Below, piece after piece: positions 1 through 9,040 of a stretch of DNA of 64,000 nucleotides (its first letter is position 1; each line of letters starts with the position of its first letter). The translations under genes and the position numbers were made by a program. The notes under the pieces are model-generated. The model did not search any database and had not been told where the DNA came from. It was given only the letters and a program-made list of their open reading frames with translations. Source of the DNA: Flavobacteriales bacterium (GTDB lineage: Bacteria > Bacteroidota > Bacteroidia > Flavobacteriales_F > PHOS-HE28); contig JADKAN010000002.1 of assembly GCA_016719225.1 (NCBI GenBank), positions 682,001 to 746,000 on the forward strand. Direction: 5' to 3'.

Positions 1-220
1 GCCGCCGTGAGCAAGGGCACGCAGGTGGTCTCCGGCCTCGCGCTGTATCGGGTCACGGCGGTTGGAAAAGGAACACAGTTGGTCAGGATCAGCGCCTCGC
101 TCGCAATGCCGCTCTTCGGCATGGAGATGCGCACCGATAGTGGATGGGTGGAACGCGTTCCCTTCGAGCTGGTCCAAATGGATTGCGGCCTGTCGTGGGG
201 CGATTGGGAGGATCGCACCA
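1..220. other. Left-edge stretch without an assignable gene
   Basis: An open plus-strand frame begins at a GTG at 7 and has coding-like codon use (GC-rich third positions) to about position 240, with a plausible stretch ending in WGDWEDR. Its last third is not protein-like, and it overlaps the small secreted gene on the other strand. It may be the end of a gene that enters from the left and is frameshifted, or chance. I assign no function. Confidence 0.2.
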
Positions 221-433
221 TCACGCTACCGCTCCGTTCTTGGAAAGCGTCGCGGAGTATTCGGGATAGTCCAAGGTATTCGGGTCGTTCGATTGGATCT
301 CGACCAGTGTGCCATCAGCCTGTTTGAGGAAGACGAAAAGGGCGCCCACGCACTCCTTTGCTTCCGCGACGGAAGCAGATGAGCAAAGAAATAGGAGACC
401 GCACAACCGGAGCAGCAGCAAGGATCTTTTCAT
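221..433 (-). CDS. Small secreted protein of unknown function
   Basis: A 70-residue product if started at the ATG at 433, which opens directly into a signal peptide (MKRSLLLLRLCGLLFLCSSA, then SVAEA). The longer upstream start would put about 22 residues before the signal, so I prefer 433. The mature part holds one Cys and a stretch resembling a small beta-protein (GALFVFLKQADGTLVEIQ). The frame stops at 221, but a different minus frame stays open to the window edge, so a frameshift that truncates a longer secreted protein cannot be excluded. No family recognised. Confidence 0.35.
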   Translation of the reverse strand: MKRSLLLLRLCGLLFLCSSASVAEAKECVGALFVFLKQADGTLVEIQSNDPNTLDYPEYSATLSKNGAVA

Positions 434-502
434 GGCGCGAACGGTTTGCTTGATCACACGAATATAACCTCCTTGTACCCTGCGCATTCCGGCATGCACG
501 GC

Positions 503-2200
503 TTATTCCACTACCACCTTAGCGGTACGCAGCTGCGCACCTTGCGCGTCCATGGCACGAAGCAGGTACACACCGGGCGCCCAACCCGTGGTGGGCAAGG
601 TGCGGTCTGCTGCTAGGTTCGATCGGTGCACCAAAGTCCCTCCGCTGGTGTGCACGGCCACGGTGCTTGCGCGGGCATCGTTGATGAAAATGGGCGTTCC
701 CGCCGCCACCAAGGTGTTCATCACCAACGGTGTTTCCAAAGAAGGATCTTCTTCCCGGATGCCCACTTGGTTCAGCAGGATCTCGTTCACGAAGCTGCAG
801 AGTGTTTGCAGGGTGTCCATGCCGACATCCGTTAAGGTGAACGCCGTGGGAACGGAGCTGTACTTGTAGGCCACATCGATGGCCACGGCATTTGCGACCA
901 GCTCGGTGGTCATGAGGTCCAAGGGGACCGGGATATCGGCGTACGTGGTATCGTCCATTAGGCAGGATGCCAGTTCATCGGTGACCAACGTGGAATGGAA
1001 CCCATAGCGGGTGGTGGTGGCCAGGTCCATGTGCTCGTTTACCAGCAGGCCGTCCAGTGCGAGGGCGCCGCCGGAGAGGTCCATACCCTGTAGCGTTAGG
1101 AGCGCGTTGTTCGGTACCACTAGTTGATCATCCTTCCGAATGAATTGCGCCGGGGAGCCCAAGGTGTCCGCTACGAGTATGCCGCTGAAGTTGTAGATGC
1201 TGCCCGCCATGGAGTTGCGGACCATTTGGATACGCCTGCCTTGCGCATCGATGACGAACTGGCCGTTCAATAAGGCATTCTGCGAGCGGTAGAAGTCCGT
1301 GCGGTCCAACACGCCATCGGCATTGCTGCGTAAGAGATAATGGAAATATCCCACGCTCGTGTTGATCGTGCCCGCGGCATGCACGTTGCCCCCCGCATCC
1401 ACCTGGATGTCATGGATGCGCGCAGGAACGGGAGCAGGGTCGTAGATGTAGTTCTTCATCCAAAGCATTCCGCCGTTGTCCGCATCCAGTTCCGCGAGGC
1501 GATAGTTGCCGAAATAGGAAGCGGCCTCCGTGTGATAGATCCTTCCCGAAGGTGCGACCGCAAGGCGTGTTACGTTGTTCGTGTAGTTCGATGTAGGATG
1601 GCCGTACAAGCCGGGATCTGGAAGCCCTACACTTTGGGCCCAAATCACTTCACCTGTGGCATTCAACTTCAATATGTCGGTCGCAGGGATCGCTTCGAAG
1701 AAACTAAGTGCTAGTACCATCCCATTGTCCGCGGTGGGTGCCGCATCCAGACCGGAAAGCGTATAGCCGCTCGAAGGGAACGGCCCATAGGTGCATGAAA
1801 GCAGGAAGCCATTACTGACCACGCCATCGCCACTGACGTGCGCGCACTGCACCACGTACTTCGTGGAGTCGTCGTCCATAAAAATGTCCAACGTATCGCC
1901 CGGCACTGTTGCCACTTCTTTCAGGAACGCGACGCGGAACCCATCCGATCCCTCCTTGAACATGGCGATCACGGGCTCCTGTTGGAATTGCTCCATGGGT
2001 ACCTCAGTGCCCTCCATGGCCTTGGACCAGAGCAAGCTGCCATCCGCGGCGTACTTGTTGAAATAATGTTGTCCGTCCACCCAATAATGGCTCACCGTGT
2101 TGCCGTCCTCCAAGGGTGTGGTGGACCAGATAGAGGCAGGAATAAAGCAGGGCGGTAAACGGTCGATCTCGGGATTCTTCAAAAGTTTTATCTCGAGCAT
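503..2200 (-). CDS. T9SS-sorted protein with propeller-like repeats, no signal peptide
   Basis: A 565-residue protein. Repeated blade-like blocks carry a Gly/Asp followed by a Trp a few residues later (GSLLWSKAMEG, GEVIWAQSVG, GGMLWMKNY), as in PQQ-like or SBBP-type beta-propellers of secreted Bacteroidota proteins. The last ~65 residues look like a T9SS type A sorting domain: a strand-rich end with GVYLLRAMD and a final KVVVE. T9SS cargo needs a Sec signal, yet the frame opens with MLEIKLLKNPEIDRLPP and is closed by a stop six codons upstream. The 5' end therefore looks truncated or misassembled. It starts only about 19 bp from the divergent PqiA-like gene. Confidence 0.7.
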   Translation of the reverse strand: MLEIKLLKNPEIDRLPPCFIPASIWSTTPLEDGNTVSHYWVDGQHYFNKYAADGSLLWSKAMEGTEVPMEQFQQEPVIAMFKEGSDGFRVAFLKEVATVPGDTLDIFMDDDSTKYVVQCAHVSGDGVVSNGFLLSCTYGPFPSSGYTLSGLDAAPTADNGMVLALSFFEAIPATDILKLNATGEVIWAQSVGLPDPGLYGHPTSNYTNNVTRLAVAPSGRIYHTEAASYFGNYRLAELDADNGGMLWMKNYIYDPAPVPARIHDIQVDAGGNVHAAGTINTSVGYFHYLLRSNADGVLDRTDFYRSQNALLNGQFVIDAQGRRIQMVRNSMAGSIYNFSGILVADTLGSPAQFIRKDDQLVVPNNALLTLQGMDLSGGALALDGLLVNEHMDLATTTRYGFHSTLVTDELASCLMDDTTYADIPVPLDLMTTELVANAVAIDVAYKYSSVPTAFTLTDVGMDTLQTLCSFVNEILLNQVGIREEDPSLETPLVMNTLVAAGTPIFINDARASTVAVHTSGGTLVHRSNLAADRTLPTTGWAPGVYLLRAMDAQGAQLRTAKVVVE

Positions 2201-2219
2201 TGTCGGGGTCAGTAATCAA

Positions 2220-3120
2220 ATGCGTGCCCAAGTGCCACAGTATGCGGATCAAGTCCTCGACTTGTTGAACGACCCAAAGAACAGGAAAGACCTAAAGGGT
2301 TATCTCATCAGGCAGTTCAACGAAATGGCCGACAAGACCGTGGGCCAAGTGGACTACACGGAGTACAATGCCATTTTGGCGAAGTACCAAGCACCGACCA
2401 AGGAGGTTTGCTTGGCCACCATCGCGGAGCGGACGGCGGACATCCAACGCGCCGAGCTGGTCTTCATCGTGCTCTTGGTCCTGGGGATCGGGGCGTTGGC
2501 CGCCCTCATCATCGCGGGCAAGGCCTACGGCGCGTGGGAGCTGGGCGTCGCGGTGGCGGCCGCCTTTCTGCTTTTGGTAACGGGCCTCTCGCTGCCCATG
2601 ATCGATATCGAGGCCACGATCGCCAGCTTCTCCTTCACCCTCGTCGGCGAGCCGGTGTCCTTTACCGACCAGGTGCTCTTCTTCCAAAGCAAGAGCATTT
2701 TGGAAGTGGTTTGGCTGCTGCTGCGCAACGGCGGTTTCGGCCTGGTGCTGGTGTCCGCGTTGGTCTTCGTGTTCAGCGTGCTCTTCCCCCTCGCGAAGTT
2801 GGTGGCTTCCATCGTCACCATTGCCCGCAACCGGATGCCCACGCAGCGGGCTGCATCGCTTCCTGGTGTTCAAGAGCGGCAAGTGGAGCATGGCGGATGT
2901 AATGGTGGTGGCCATCTTCATGTCCTACATCGGCTTCAACGGCGTTATCAACAGCCAGCTTACGCAGATCACTTCCTACAGCAGCAACGTGCAGGTCTTC
3001 ACCACCAACAACTCCGTGCTGCAAGCGGGCTTCTACCTCTTCGCCAGCTACTGCCTGCTCGGCCTGCTGTTGAGCACGCTCATTGAAAAGCGGCTGAAGG
3101 CGCAGCATTCGCCGGCCTAA
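2220..3120 (+). CDS. Paraquat-inducible protein A (PqiA)-like membrane protein, frameshifted
   Basis: Two overlapping plus frames together make one PqiA-domain protein. The first gives an N-terminal soluble helix region, two hydrophobic segments, then LSLPMIDIEA and a long helix ending FSVLFPLAKLVASIVTI. The second gives KSGKWSMADVMVVAIFM, the conserved KW-M-DV signature of the family, and a last TM helix. The frame changes near 2848-2850; dropping one G of GGG gives the smooth junction TQRLHRFLVFKSGKW. PqiA-type proteins sit in the inner membrane and are linked to envelope lipid transport and stress. I chose the ATG at 2220; the frame is open further upstream but overlaps the divergent gene. 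The lesion may be an assembly indel. Confidence 0.65.
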
Positions 3121-3169
3121 CGCAGCCACTTCGCCTCCCCAGCGTTGCTAGGTAAAGCACAACGTAGGA

Positions 3170-3210
3170 AAGCCCACGGCTGCCATGGGGCAGCGCGTGG
3201 GCTTCTTCTT
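3170..3210. terminator. Bidirectional terminator between pqiA-like gene and dps
   Basis: AAGCCCACG at 3170 pairs with CGTGGGCTT ending at 3204, extended by GCTGCC/GGCAGC around an ATGG loop, followed by TTCTTCTT on the plus strand. It lies between two convergent genes and can serve both. Confidence 0.75.
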
Positions 3211-3247
3211 GTTCCGAGGTGCGCGACTCGCACCGTTAGCGTACCGG

Positions 3248-3868
3248 TTACTTCGTTGCTTGTGCGTGCGCTTCCACGAACCACAGCCACTTGTCGATGC
3301 CACGGGATACCTCCGTGAAGAGGTCCGCGGTGTCGGCATCCTCCAGGTCGTCCGCTTCATCGATGCTGGTGCGCACGGCATGCCCGAAGGTGGCCAACGC
3401 GGTGGAGACCGCATCCACGTGCGCCGGTCCATCGGCGATGTCGTGCGGGTACTCGCCCAGTTGCGTGCGCTTCGCCGCGGTGCGCACCGTGCCTTCGGCC
3501 ACGCCCCCGAGCTGTACAGCGCGTTCCGCTATCAGGTCCACGTATTCGCCGGTGTCGGCATGGATCTCATCGAACAGCTTGTGCAGGCCGATGAAGTGCG
3601 GGCCCTTCACGTTCCAGTGCGCCTGCTTCATTTGCATGTGCAGGTCCACGGCATCGGCCAAGCGCTTGTTCAGCAGCCCGATCAATTCCACACGCGCGCT
3701 TTTCTTAATGTCATTGCCGGTCTTGTAGAGCTTCGGTTCCTCTTGGGTGCTGCGGGCCGCCGCCTTGGCCGCGTTCCCGGCTTTCCGTGCGCCACCTTTC
3801 TTAGCGTTCACTGCGGTGGGCTTGTTCGCTTTAGCCGCCTTAGCGGCCTTCTTTTTCGGATCTTTCAT
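3248..3868 (-). CDS. dps: Dps family ferritin-like DNA-binding protein
   Basis: A 206-residue product. Residues 1 to about 60 form a Lys/Ala-rich tail (MKDPKKKAAKAAKANK), typical of Dps proteins that bind DNA through a basic N-terminus. The ferritin-like four-helix domain follows with the Dps hallmark QAHWNVKGPHFIGLHKLFDE, whose His and Asp/Glu are ferroxidase ligands at the dimer interface. It would assemble as a dodecamer that oxidises and stores iron and protects DNA from peroxide. The ATG at 3868 is chosen because the upstream extension of the frame is not Dps-like. Single gene, convergent with the PqiA-like gene. Confidence 0.9.
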   Translation of the reverse strand: MKDPKKKAAKAAKANKPTAVNAKKGGARKAGNAAKAAARSTQEEPKLYKTGNDIKKSARVELIGLLNKRLADAVDLHMQMKQAHWNVKGPHFIGLHKLFDEIHADTGEYVDLIAERAVQLGGVAEGTVRTAAKRTQLGEYPHDIADGPAHVDAVSTALATFGHAVRTSIDEADDLEDADTADLFTEVSRGIDKWLWFVEAHAQATK

Positions 3869-4294
3869 GGGTGCTTTTAGATTGTTGGTTTTCCGCAGTT
3901 GCCCCCGGTACGGTGCGAGAGGTATCGTGCATCTTGGCCGGGCTGGCTGCTTGGGTGGTCCACCGGACCGTATGGCAAAACCATGCCCGGAACGGTGGAT
4001 GCACGGGAAGTCCGCATCCATCCGAATGATCCGGCGTTCACAGTTCCGCCGACACGGCGGCCGATCGGGTAGGAACGGTCCGCAAATGGGGCATTCCCGC
4101 ACACTTTTTCCATAGGCTGCGCGATCGCCTTACGGGCGGTATCGTCGGCCTTGCGCGTGCACAACAGCACCCGTTGTAAGCTGCTCGGATGTACGATGCA
4201 TCGGGATGCCGGTCCCTGTGCGGCGTGGTACGATACTTGGGCGCTGTACCGCGAACGAGTTCCTTCTTTTTAAAGCAACAAACCCCACGGACCG
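3869..4294. other. Intergenic region between dps and the 4.3-kb gene
   Basis: This holds the divergent upstream regions of dps (minus) and the acidic protein (plus). Several overlapping frames are open here but have shadow-like composition (Arg, Gly, His-rich), so I call no gene. No clear promoter box is visible. Confidence 0.4.
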
Positions 4295-4690
4295 ATGAGC
4301 ACGCAGAACAAGAGCACCCCGAAGAACGCACACACCAACGCCGGTATCGAAGTGGAGGGCGGCTTTATTCCCGAGCATGCCGATAAAGCGAAGTTGAAGG
4401 CCGATGGGGAAGGGGCGGACCCCGCGGCCGATCCGTTGGTGGCGAAGGCACTGACCAAGGACCAGCCGGAGCAGCCGGAGATAACGGACCGGGAAGCTTT
4501 GGCTGATGAGGACCTCTTGTCCATCGGCATCCAAACAGGCCAAACCGCACGCGGTTCCTACAGCACGGACCAAAGCACCGGTGGCGGCGCCTACCACGAC
4601 CATCGCGCCGGCCAGTTCGGCGTGGATCCCGTGGCACAGCCCGGCAACGACGAGGACGTGGAACCGGACCCGGTGCCGAAGGGCTTTTGA
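4295..4690 (+). CDS. Small acidic, probably disordered protein of unknown function
   Basis: A 131-residue product without signal peptide or membrane segment. It is rich in Asp, Glu, Pro, Ala and Gly with almost no large hydrophobic runs (EGADPAADPLVAKALTKDQP; DVEPDPVPKGF at the end), so it is likely disordered. The composition resembles stress-linked hydrophilic proteins, and dps is the upstream neighbour, but this is only a hint. No family recognised. The start ATG follows an A-rich leader. Confidence 0.55.
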   Translation: MSTQNKSTPKNAHTNAGIEVEGGFIPEHADKAKLKADGEGADPAADPLVAKALTKDQPEQPEITDREALADEDLLSIGIQTGQTARGSYSTDQSTGGGAYHDHRAGQFGVDPVAQPGNDEDVEPDPVPKGF

Positions 4691-5269
4691 GCGGTTGTGC
4701 CTGGGAGCAGAAGACGTTTTCGCGGGCAGGATCCGAGACTTGGAGGTGGTGCTATGGCATCCCGCTGGACGGAAGGACATCGACCGGTTCGGCTTAGGTG
4801 CTTTTAGGCCTTAAGCTATTCAGGCATTCAGTGCATTCGGTCTGCAGTCCCTCCGGTAAAGGCGTTTTACTTGCTCCAAGTGAGCCGGTACTTCGGAGTT
4901 GTACGATAGCAGGGGTGGTAATGCTTCATTCCACTCGTGCAAATTGCTCGAAGCGCACTGCCCAAGAGCCGTCAAGGCCCGTCATGGCGTTTATCGGCCA
5001 GTTAGGCTTCGGCTATCCCAGACCGGTTGCTTAGTCAGGCTCGATATCCCGGGTCTGGAAGATCACAGGTCAAATACATCTTACTGGCCTTTGGCCTGTG
5101 GCGGGATCGGTCCACCTGGCTTTTAGATCGGTCCTCAGAAGTATATTACTGCACGGATGAAGTGGCTGGATCCAAGGGCATACTTGTCCACCATGCCGAG
5201 AACTTCGGGGCTGTTGCAACCAGTCGGGAGCACGCTAGTACCCGGCGTTCTTTACTTGTTTGGATACAG
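4691..5269. other. Long non-coding stretch before the first propeller gene
   Basis: About 580 bp without a convincing gene. Near 4805-4860 it holds short degenerate CAGGC/ATTCGG-like words also seen at 17.64-17.78 kb and 21.6-21.78 kb. The propeller frame stays open far upstream of its signal peptide, but that part is not protein-like. The segment shared with the second propeller copy begins only at about 5270. Confidence 0.4.
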
Positions 5270-5271
5270 CG

Positions 5272-5279
5272 TAGGTTTG
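5272..5279 (+). promoter_or_regulatory. Putative -7 box (TAGGTTTG) of propeller gene 1
   Basis: TAGGTTTG fits the Bacteroidota -7 consensus TAnnTTTG and lies 56 bp before the ATG. It is the left boundary of the sequence shared with copy 2. No convincing -33 TTTG at the usual spacing. Confidence 0.45.
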
Positions 5280-5335
5280 TAGTGAACCTGTCGGTACTGG
5301 TCGAGTTGCCGGTCCCGTCCCAAAACAGCTGGATC

Positions 5336-8300
5336 ATGAAAAATGTACTACCCATCGCCGCGCTTGTCGGCACACTTTGGACCGTGGGAGCCACCGCACA
5401 GAGTTTCAACCCTGGATGGTCCTTCCCCAACGGACCGGTGAACGCCGTGCTGAAGGACAGTGCGAACAACGTGGTTTATCTCGGAGGAGACTTTGACTAT
5501 GTGGGCCCCCGGACAGGACCCTACTCCACGATCGTGGACAACAGCACCGGCACCGGCACAGCTGGTATACCTGAACCCTACACACAGGTGCCATACAACA
5601 GCGTGTGGAACAGTGTCGCGGATGGGGACAACGGCTGGTTCGTTCTTGGCCATATCAATGGGCCGAACGGTCGCGTCCTGCGCAGAAGCCTCTACCAATT
5701 GGATTCGGACCAACAGCTTACTGCCTTCGGTTCGGATGCATACGTGAGTGGTGACGTCAAGGGCATGGCAGTAAAAGATGACGTCCTGTACATCTGTGGT
5801 AGTTTCGAGGTGGGCAATCAATGCGGTCCGAAGCCTGTTAGCATTACGACAGGAATGGTGTCCGGTACCTTCCCCAAAGTGGCGAATTTTGGTTACGTAG
5901 GCAGCGCGATCCCGGATGGCGCTGGCGGTTGGTTCCTAGGCGGGAACTTTGCCAAGATCGGAAACCAAGCACGGACCAATTTGGCCTGGGTGGACGCTGC
6001 AGGTGCGGTGAAAAGCCTGAACCCTGGCATGCAGCCAAGTTCCTCCTATGTGTTCTCGCTTGCCTTGGACGGAAATACGCTCTATGTGGGCGGATCATTC
6101 ACCGCGATCGGTGGCCAACCCCGGGCGGGGATAGCGGCCGTGGACATCAACACGGGGCTGGTCACGCCTTGGAACCCTGGTGCTTCGCAGAGTGTTCAGT
6201 CCTTATGCATCCGGGGTGGCAGCCTGTATGTCAGCGGTGGCTTCACGACCATCGCAGGGCAGGCGCGTTCGTATGCTGCTTCATTCGATCTGAGCTCAGG
6301 CATGCTCACCCCTTGGGCGCCCCAGCTGAATAGTTGGGTCAAGAACTTTGAACCCTATCAAGGAAAGGTCTATCTCGGCGGGGCCAATCTCACCTCGGTC
6401 GCCGGTTCGGCGAGGGCAGGTCTGGCAGCAGTGGACGCGGTGACCGGCGCGCTCGATCCCTGGGCACCGGTAACGAATGGGCAGGTCAGGTGCTTATCGG
6501 CCTCCGCAACGCAATTGTTCGTTGGTGGCTCGTTCACCACGTTGAACGGCCAAACGCGTAATCGCATCGGGGCGTTCGATCTGGCCTCCGGGAACCTGAG
6601 TGCCTGGAACACGCAATTAGCAAGCGAGAGTAGCCAATGGTTGAACGACGTGGTATACAAGAACGGCCAAGTATATGCCATGGGGTATGTCAATTATTCC
6701 TCGCGGTACAGCCCGGTCTATAGTTTCGATGCCGCCACAGCGCAGCGGAGCACATGGAGCCCGGTAACTCCGCTCTATGGAGAAAATACGATGGCGGTAT
6801 CCGATACCGAAGTGTACTACTTGGGGTCGAGTTCCGATGTGATCGGGAAATGTGGTCGATCCATCGCGGCGTTCAATTCGAGCACGGGCAATTACGATGC
6901 ACGATTCGATCCCTTCATGACCGGAAAGGTGAACGCGATGATGATCGCGGGGGATGTGATCTATGCAGGAGGGACTTTTTCGGTGCCTGCGCCCCATGCA
7001 AGGAACGGCTTGGCGGCCTTCAATATCCATACCGGTGCACTGTCTCCATGGAAACCCGGGAATGTTACAGGGACCATCACCTGCATGGCCGGGAACGGGG
7101 ATGATCTCTTCCTCGGTGGCGAATTCACCCAGATCGGGGTGCAACTACGAAAAAACCTTGCCGCCGTGAGCATGGGTACAGCTACCATATTGGCCCCGTT
7201 GCCTCAGCCGAACCTACTGGTGCGATCCATGGCTACGCGGGAGGATACCTTGTACTTGGGCGGTGATTTTACCCAGGTGGATGCGAGTTCGCGCACCTAC
7301 GCCGCTTCGATCCGTACCTCCACGGGCCAAATTCTACCTTGGGACCCACATCCCGATGGAGCGGTTTTCGCCCTTGCCCCCATAGGGACACGTGTGGCCA
7401 TGGGCGGTTCATTCACCCTGTTAGGGGGCTCCTCCCGATTGAATTTCGGCACGGTGGAGGTGGCCACTGGAACCGCCAGTTCCTGGAAGTTCAACGCGAA
7501 CGCCCGGGTAAGAGCAATTGCCCCCAGCGGCGGTAAGACCATGATCGCCGGGGATTATACACAGATCGGTGGGGAACAACGCAACAACATCGTGGCCTTG
7601 AACGCCACCAACGGGAAGGTGACCGCCTGGGACCCGGATGCGAACGGCACGGTACGGACCCTGGCGCTATCCGATGGTTCACTTTTTATCGGCGGGGACT
7701 TTACCGCGATAGGCGGGCAAGCACGGAGCCATATCGCTTCACTGAACCCACAGAATGCCATGCTGCGGACCTTTGCGCCGGTGGTGGACGGACCGGTGAA
7801 TACCATCGCGACGAAAGGAAGCGCGCTGTATTTCGGGGGTGACTTCCTGCATGTGGATGGAATTCAACGGAACCATGCGGCATCGGTCTGGGCTACAGGC
7901 GGAGCGCTAAGGCCATGGGATCCGAACGTGAACGGGCCTGTGCATGCGCTGGCCTTTTCCGGGAACAGCACCGTTCTGGGTGGCGAATTCACCTCCGTGG
8001 GAGGCGTAGTACGCAACAATGCGGCATCCGTGAATACCGTGGATGGCTCCGTGACCAACTGGGACCCCGATGTGAACGGACCCATCCATGCGCTGCTTCC
8101 AACGGATGAGGCGATATTCGCAGGTGGGCAATTTTCCCTTGTGGGGGGCCTTAACCGCCATGTGTTCGCCGCATTGAACAAGTACACGGCCAAGGCGATG
8201 TACCCCTGGAACGTGTTCCCCTCCGCAAGCAGTTTTGATAGGGCACTCTCACTGGCCGTAACGGATTCCACACTGCTTGTCGGCGGCCACTTCTACGAGG

Positions 8301-8803
8301 TGGAAGGGACCACACGGTACAACCTCGCGGCGTTCAACCGGGATACCAAGGAACTCACCGACCTCGACCTGGGCCCCATCCGACAGGTGAATGCCATGGT
8401 GCTTTCCGGCGATCAGCTCCTGATGGGCCTTGGGGACGAGCCCTACGCCCTTGCGCCATACGATGACTATTTCGGTGTAGTGGAATTGGAAAGCGCTGTG
8501 CTGCGTAGGAGCGGACCACTTGCACTGCCCGTGGCGGAGATCCGCGCGATCTTGGCCCCGAACCCGGTAGCGGGCCAACAAGTGGAATTGACAGTGACCG
8601 GCCTGGATGCGGGAACGCGCATGGCGGACGTGTCGGTGCTGAACTTGAACGGCCAACTGGTGTACAACCGCAAGGCCCTTGTGGTGGCCGGGCAACTGCA
8701 GCTCCATCTGGAAGGGTCGGAGCAGTTTTCCGCAGGCGTATACGTCGTGCAGGTATCGGCCGGTGCACAGTTGCAAACACAGCGCTTGGTGGTACTGCAC
8801 TAG
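5336..8803 (+). CDS. Large T9SS-secreted beta-propeller (delta-60 repeat) protein, copy 1
   Basis: A 1155-residue product. A Sec signal (MKNVLPIAALVGTLWTVGATAQ) fixes the start at 5336, although the frame is open 309 bp further up. The body consists of many ~45-50-residue units of the form LYVGGSFTAIGGQ...IAAVD...G..TPWNP, the delta-60/DUF5122 beta-propeller pattern, enough for two or more propellers. The last ~85 residues are a T9SS type A sorting domain (APNPVAGQQVELTV... GVYVVQVSAG... QRLVVLH), so the protein should be exported and anchored or released at the surface. Function unknown; such propellers are usually binding or adhesive. Nearly identical to the gene at 14094. Confidence 0.88.
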   Translation: MKNVLPIAALVGTLWTVGATAQSFNPGWSFPNGPVNAVLKDSANNVVYLGGDFDYVGPRTGPYSTIVDNSTGTGTAGIPEPYTQVPYNSVWNSVADGDNGWFVLGHINGPNGRVLRRSLYQLDSDQQLTAFGSDAYVSGDVKGMAVKDDVLYICGSFEVGNQCGPKPVSITTGMVSGTFPKVANFGYVGSAIPDGAGGWFLGGNFAKIGNQARTNLAWVDAAGAVKSLNPGMQPSSSYVFSLALDGNTLYVGGSFTAIGGQPRAGIAAVDINTGLVTPWNPGASQSVQSLCIRGGSLYVSGGFTTIAGQARSYAASFDLSSGMLTPWAPQLNSWVKNFEPYQGKVYLGGANLTSVAGSARAGLAAVDAVTGALDPWAPVTNGQVRCLSASATQLFVGGSFTTLNGQTRNRIGAFDLASGNLSAWNTQLASESSQWLNDVVYKNGQVYAMGYVNYSSRYSPVYSFDAATAQRSTWSPVTPLYGENTMAVSDTEVYYLGSSSDVIGKCGRSIAAFNSSTGNYDARFDPFMTGKVNAMMIAGDVIYAGGTFSVPAPHARNGLAAFNIHTGALSPWKPGNVTGTITCMAGNGDDLFLGGEFTQIGVQLRKNLAAVSMGTATILAPLPQPNLLVRSMATREDTLYLGGDFTQVDASSRTYAASIRTSTGQILPWDPHPDGAVFALAPIGTRVAMGGSFTLLGGSSRLNFGTVEVATGTASSWKFNANARVRAIAPSGGKTMIAGDYTQIGGEQRNNIVALNATNGKVTAWDPDANGTVRTLALSDGSLFIGGDFTAIGGQARSHIASLNPQNAMLRTFAPVVDGPVNTIATKGSALYFGGDFLHVDGIQRNHAASVWATGGALRPWDPNVNGPVHALAFSGNSTVLGGEFTSVGGVVRNNAASVNTVDGSVTNWDPDVNGPIHALLPTDEAIFAGGQFSLVGGLNRHVFAALNKYTAKAMYPWNVFPSASSFDRALSLAVTDSTLLVGGHFYEVEGTTRYNLAAFNRDTKELTDLDLGPIRQVNAMVLSGDQLLMGLGDEPYALAPYDDYFGVVELESAVLRRSGPLALPVAEIRAILAPNPVAGQQVELTVTGLDAGTRMADVSVLNLNGQLVYNRKALVVAGQLQLHLEGSEQFSAGVYVVQVSAGAQLQTQRLVVLH

Positions 8804-8820
8804 CGCAGGCACATTGGTAC

Positions 8821-8854
8821 GAGGGCATCCCTGCGAAGGGATGCCCTCCTTTTT
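8821..8854 (+). terminator. Rho-independent terminator of propeller gene 1
   Basis: GAGGGCATCCCT and AGGGATGCCCTC form a 12-bp stem around GCGA, followed by CTTTTT. The same hairpin with small changes follows copy 2. Confidence 0.9.
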
Positions 8855-9016
8855 GCTGGGCCCTGAAACGCACGGGGCCCTTGCGAGGCGAGCAGCATAA
8901 TGCCCGGCTTCCATAGGCCCGAGATGCTTTGCAACCGGGCTTCCGCCGGGCAGGCCCCACTGCGGGTGCGAGTGGTCAACTTTCACTGATCTATTGGTAG
9001 GTCGGGTCTGGTGGGC

Positions 9017-9024
9017 GACCTTTG
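9017..9024 (+). promoter_or_regulatory. Putative -7 box (GACCTTTG)
   Basis: Matches TAnnTTTG at 7 of 8 positions and lies 16 bp before the ATG of the DsbA-like gene. Confidence 0.3.
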
Positions 9025-9040
9025 TGTGCAAGCTGATACC

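Larger units (their letters stand above)
5270..8854 (+). repeat. Duplicated propeller unit, copy 1 (promoter to terminator)
   Basis: From GCGTAGGTTTGTAG at about 5270 through the gene to its terminator, this block is matched by 14028-17616. The leader of ~65 bp before the ATG is identical by eye and the first ~240 coding bases differ at only about two positions. Sequence further upstream is unrelated, so the copied unit is one complete transcription unit. Confidence 0.85.
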
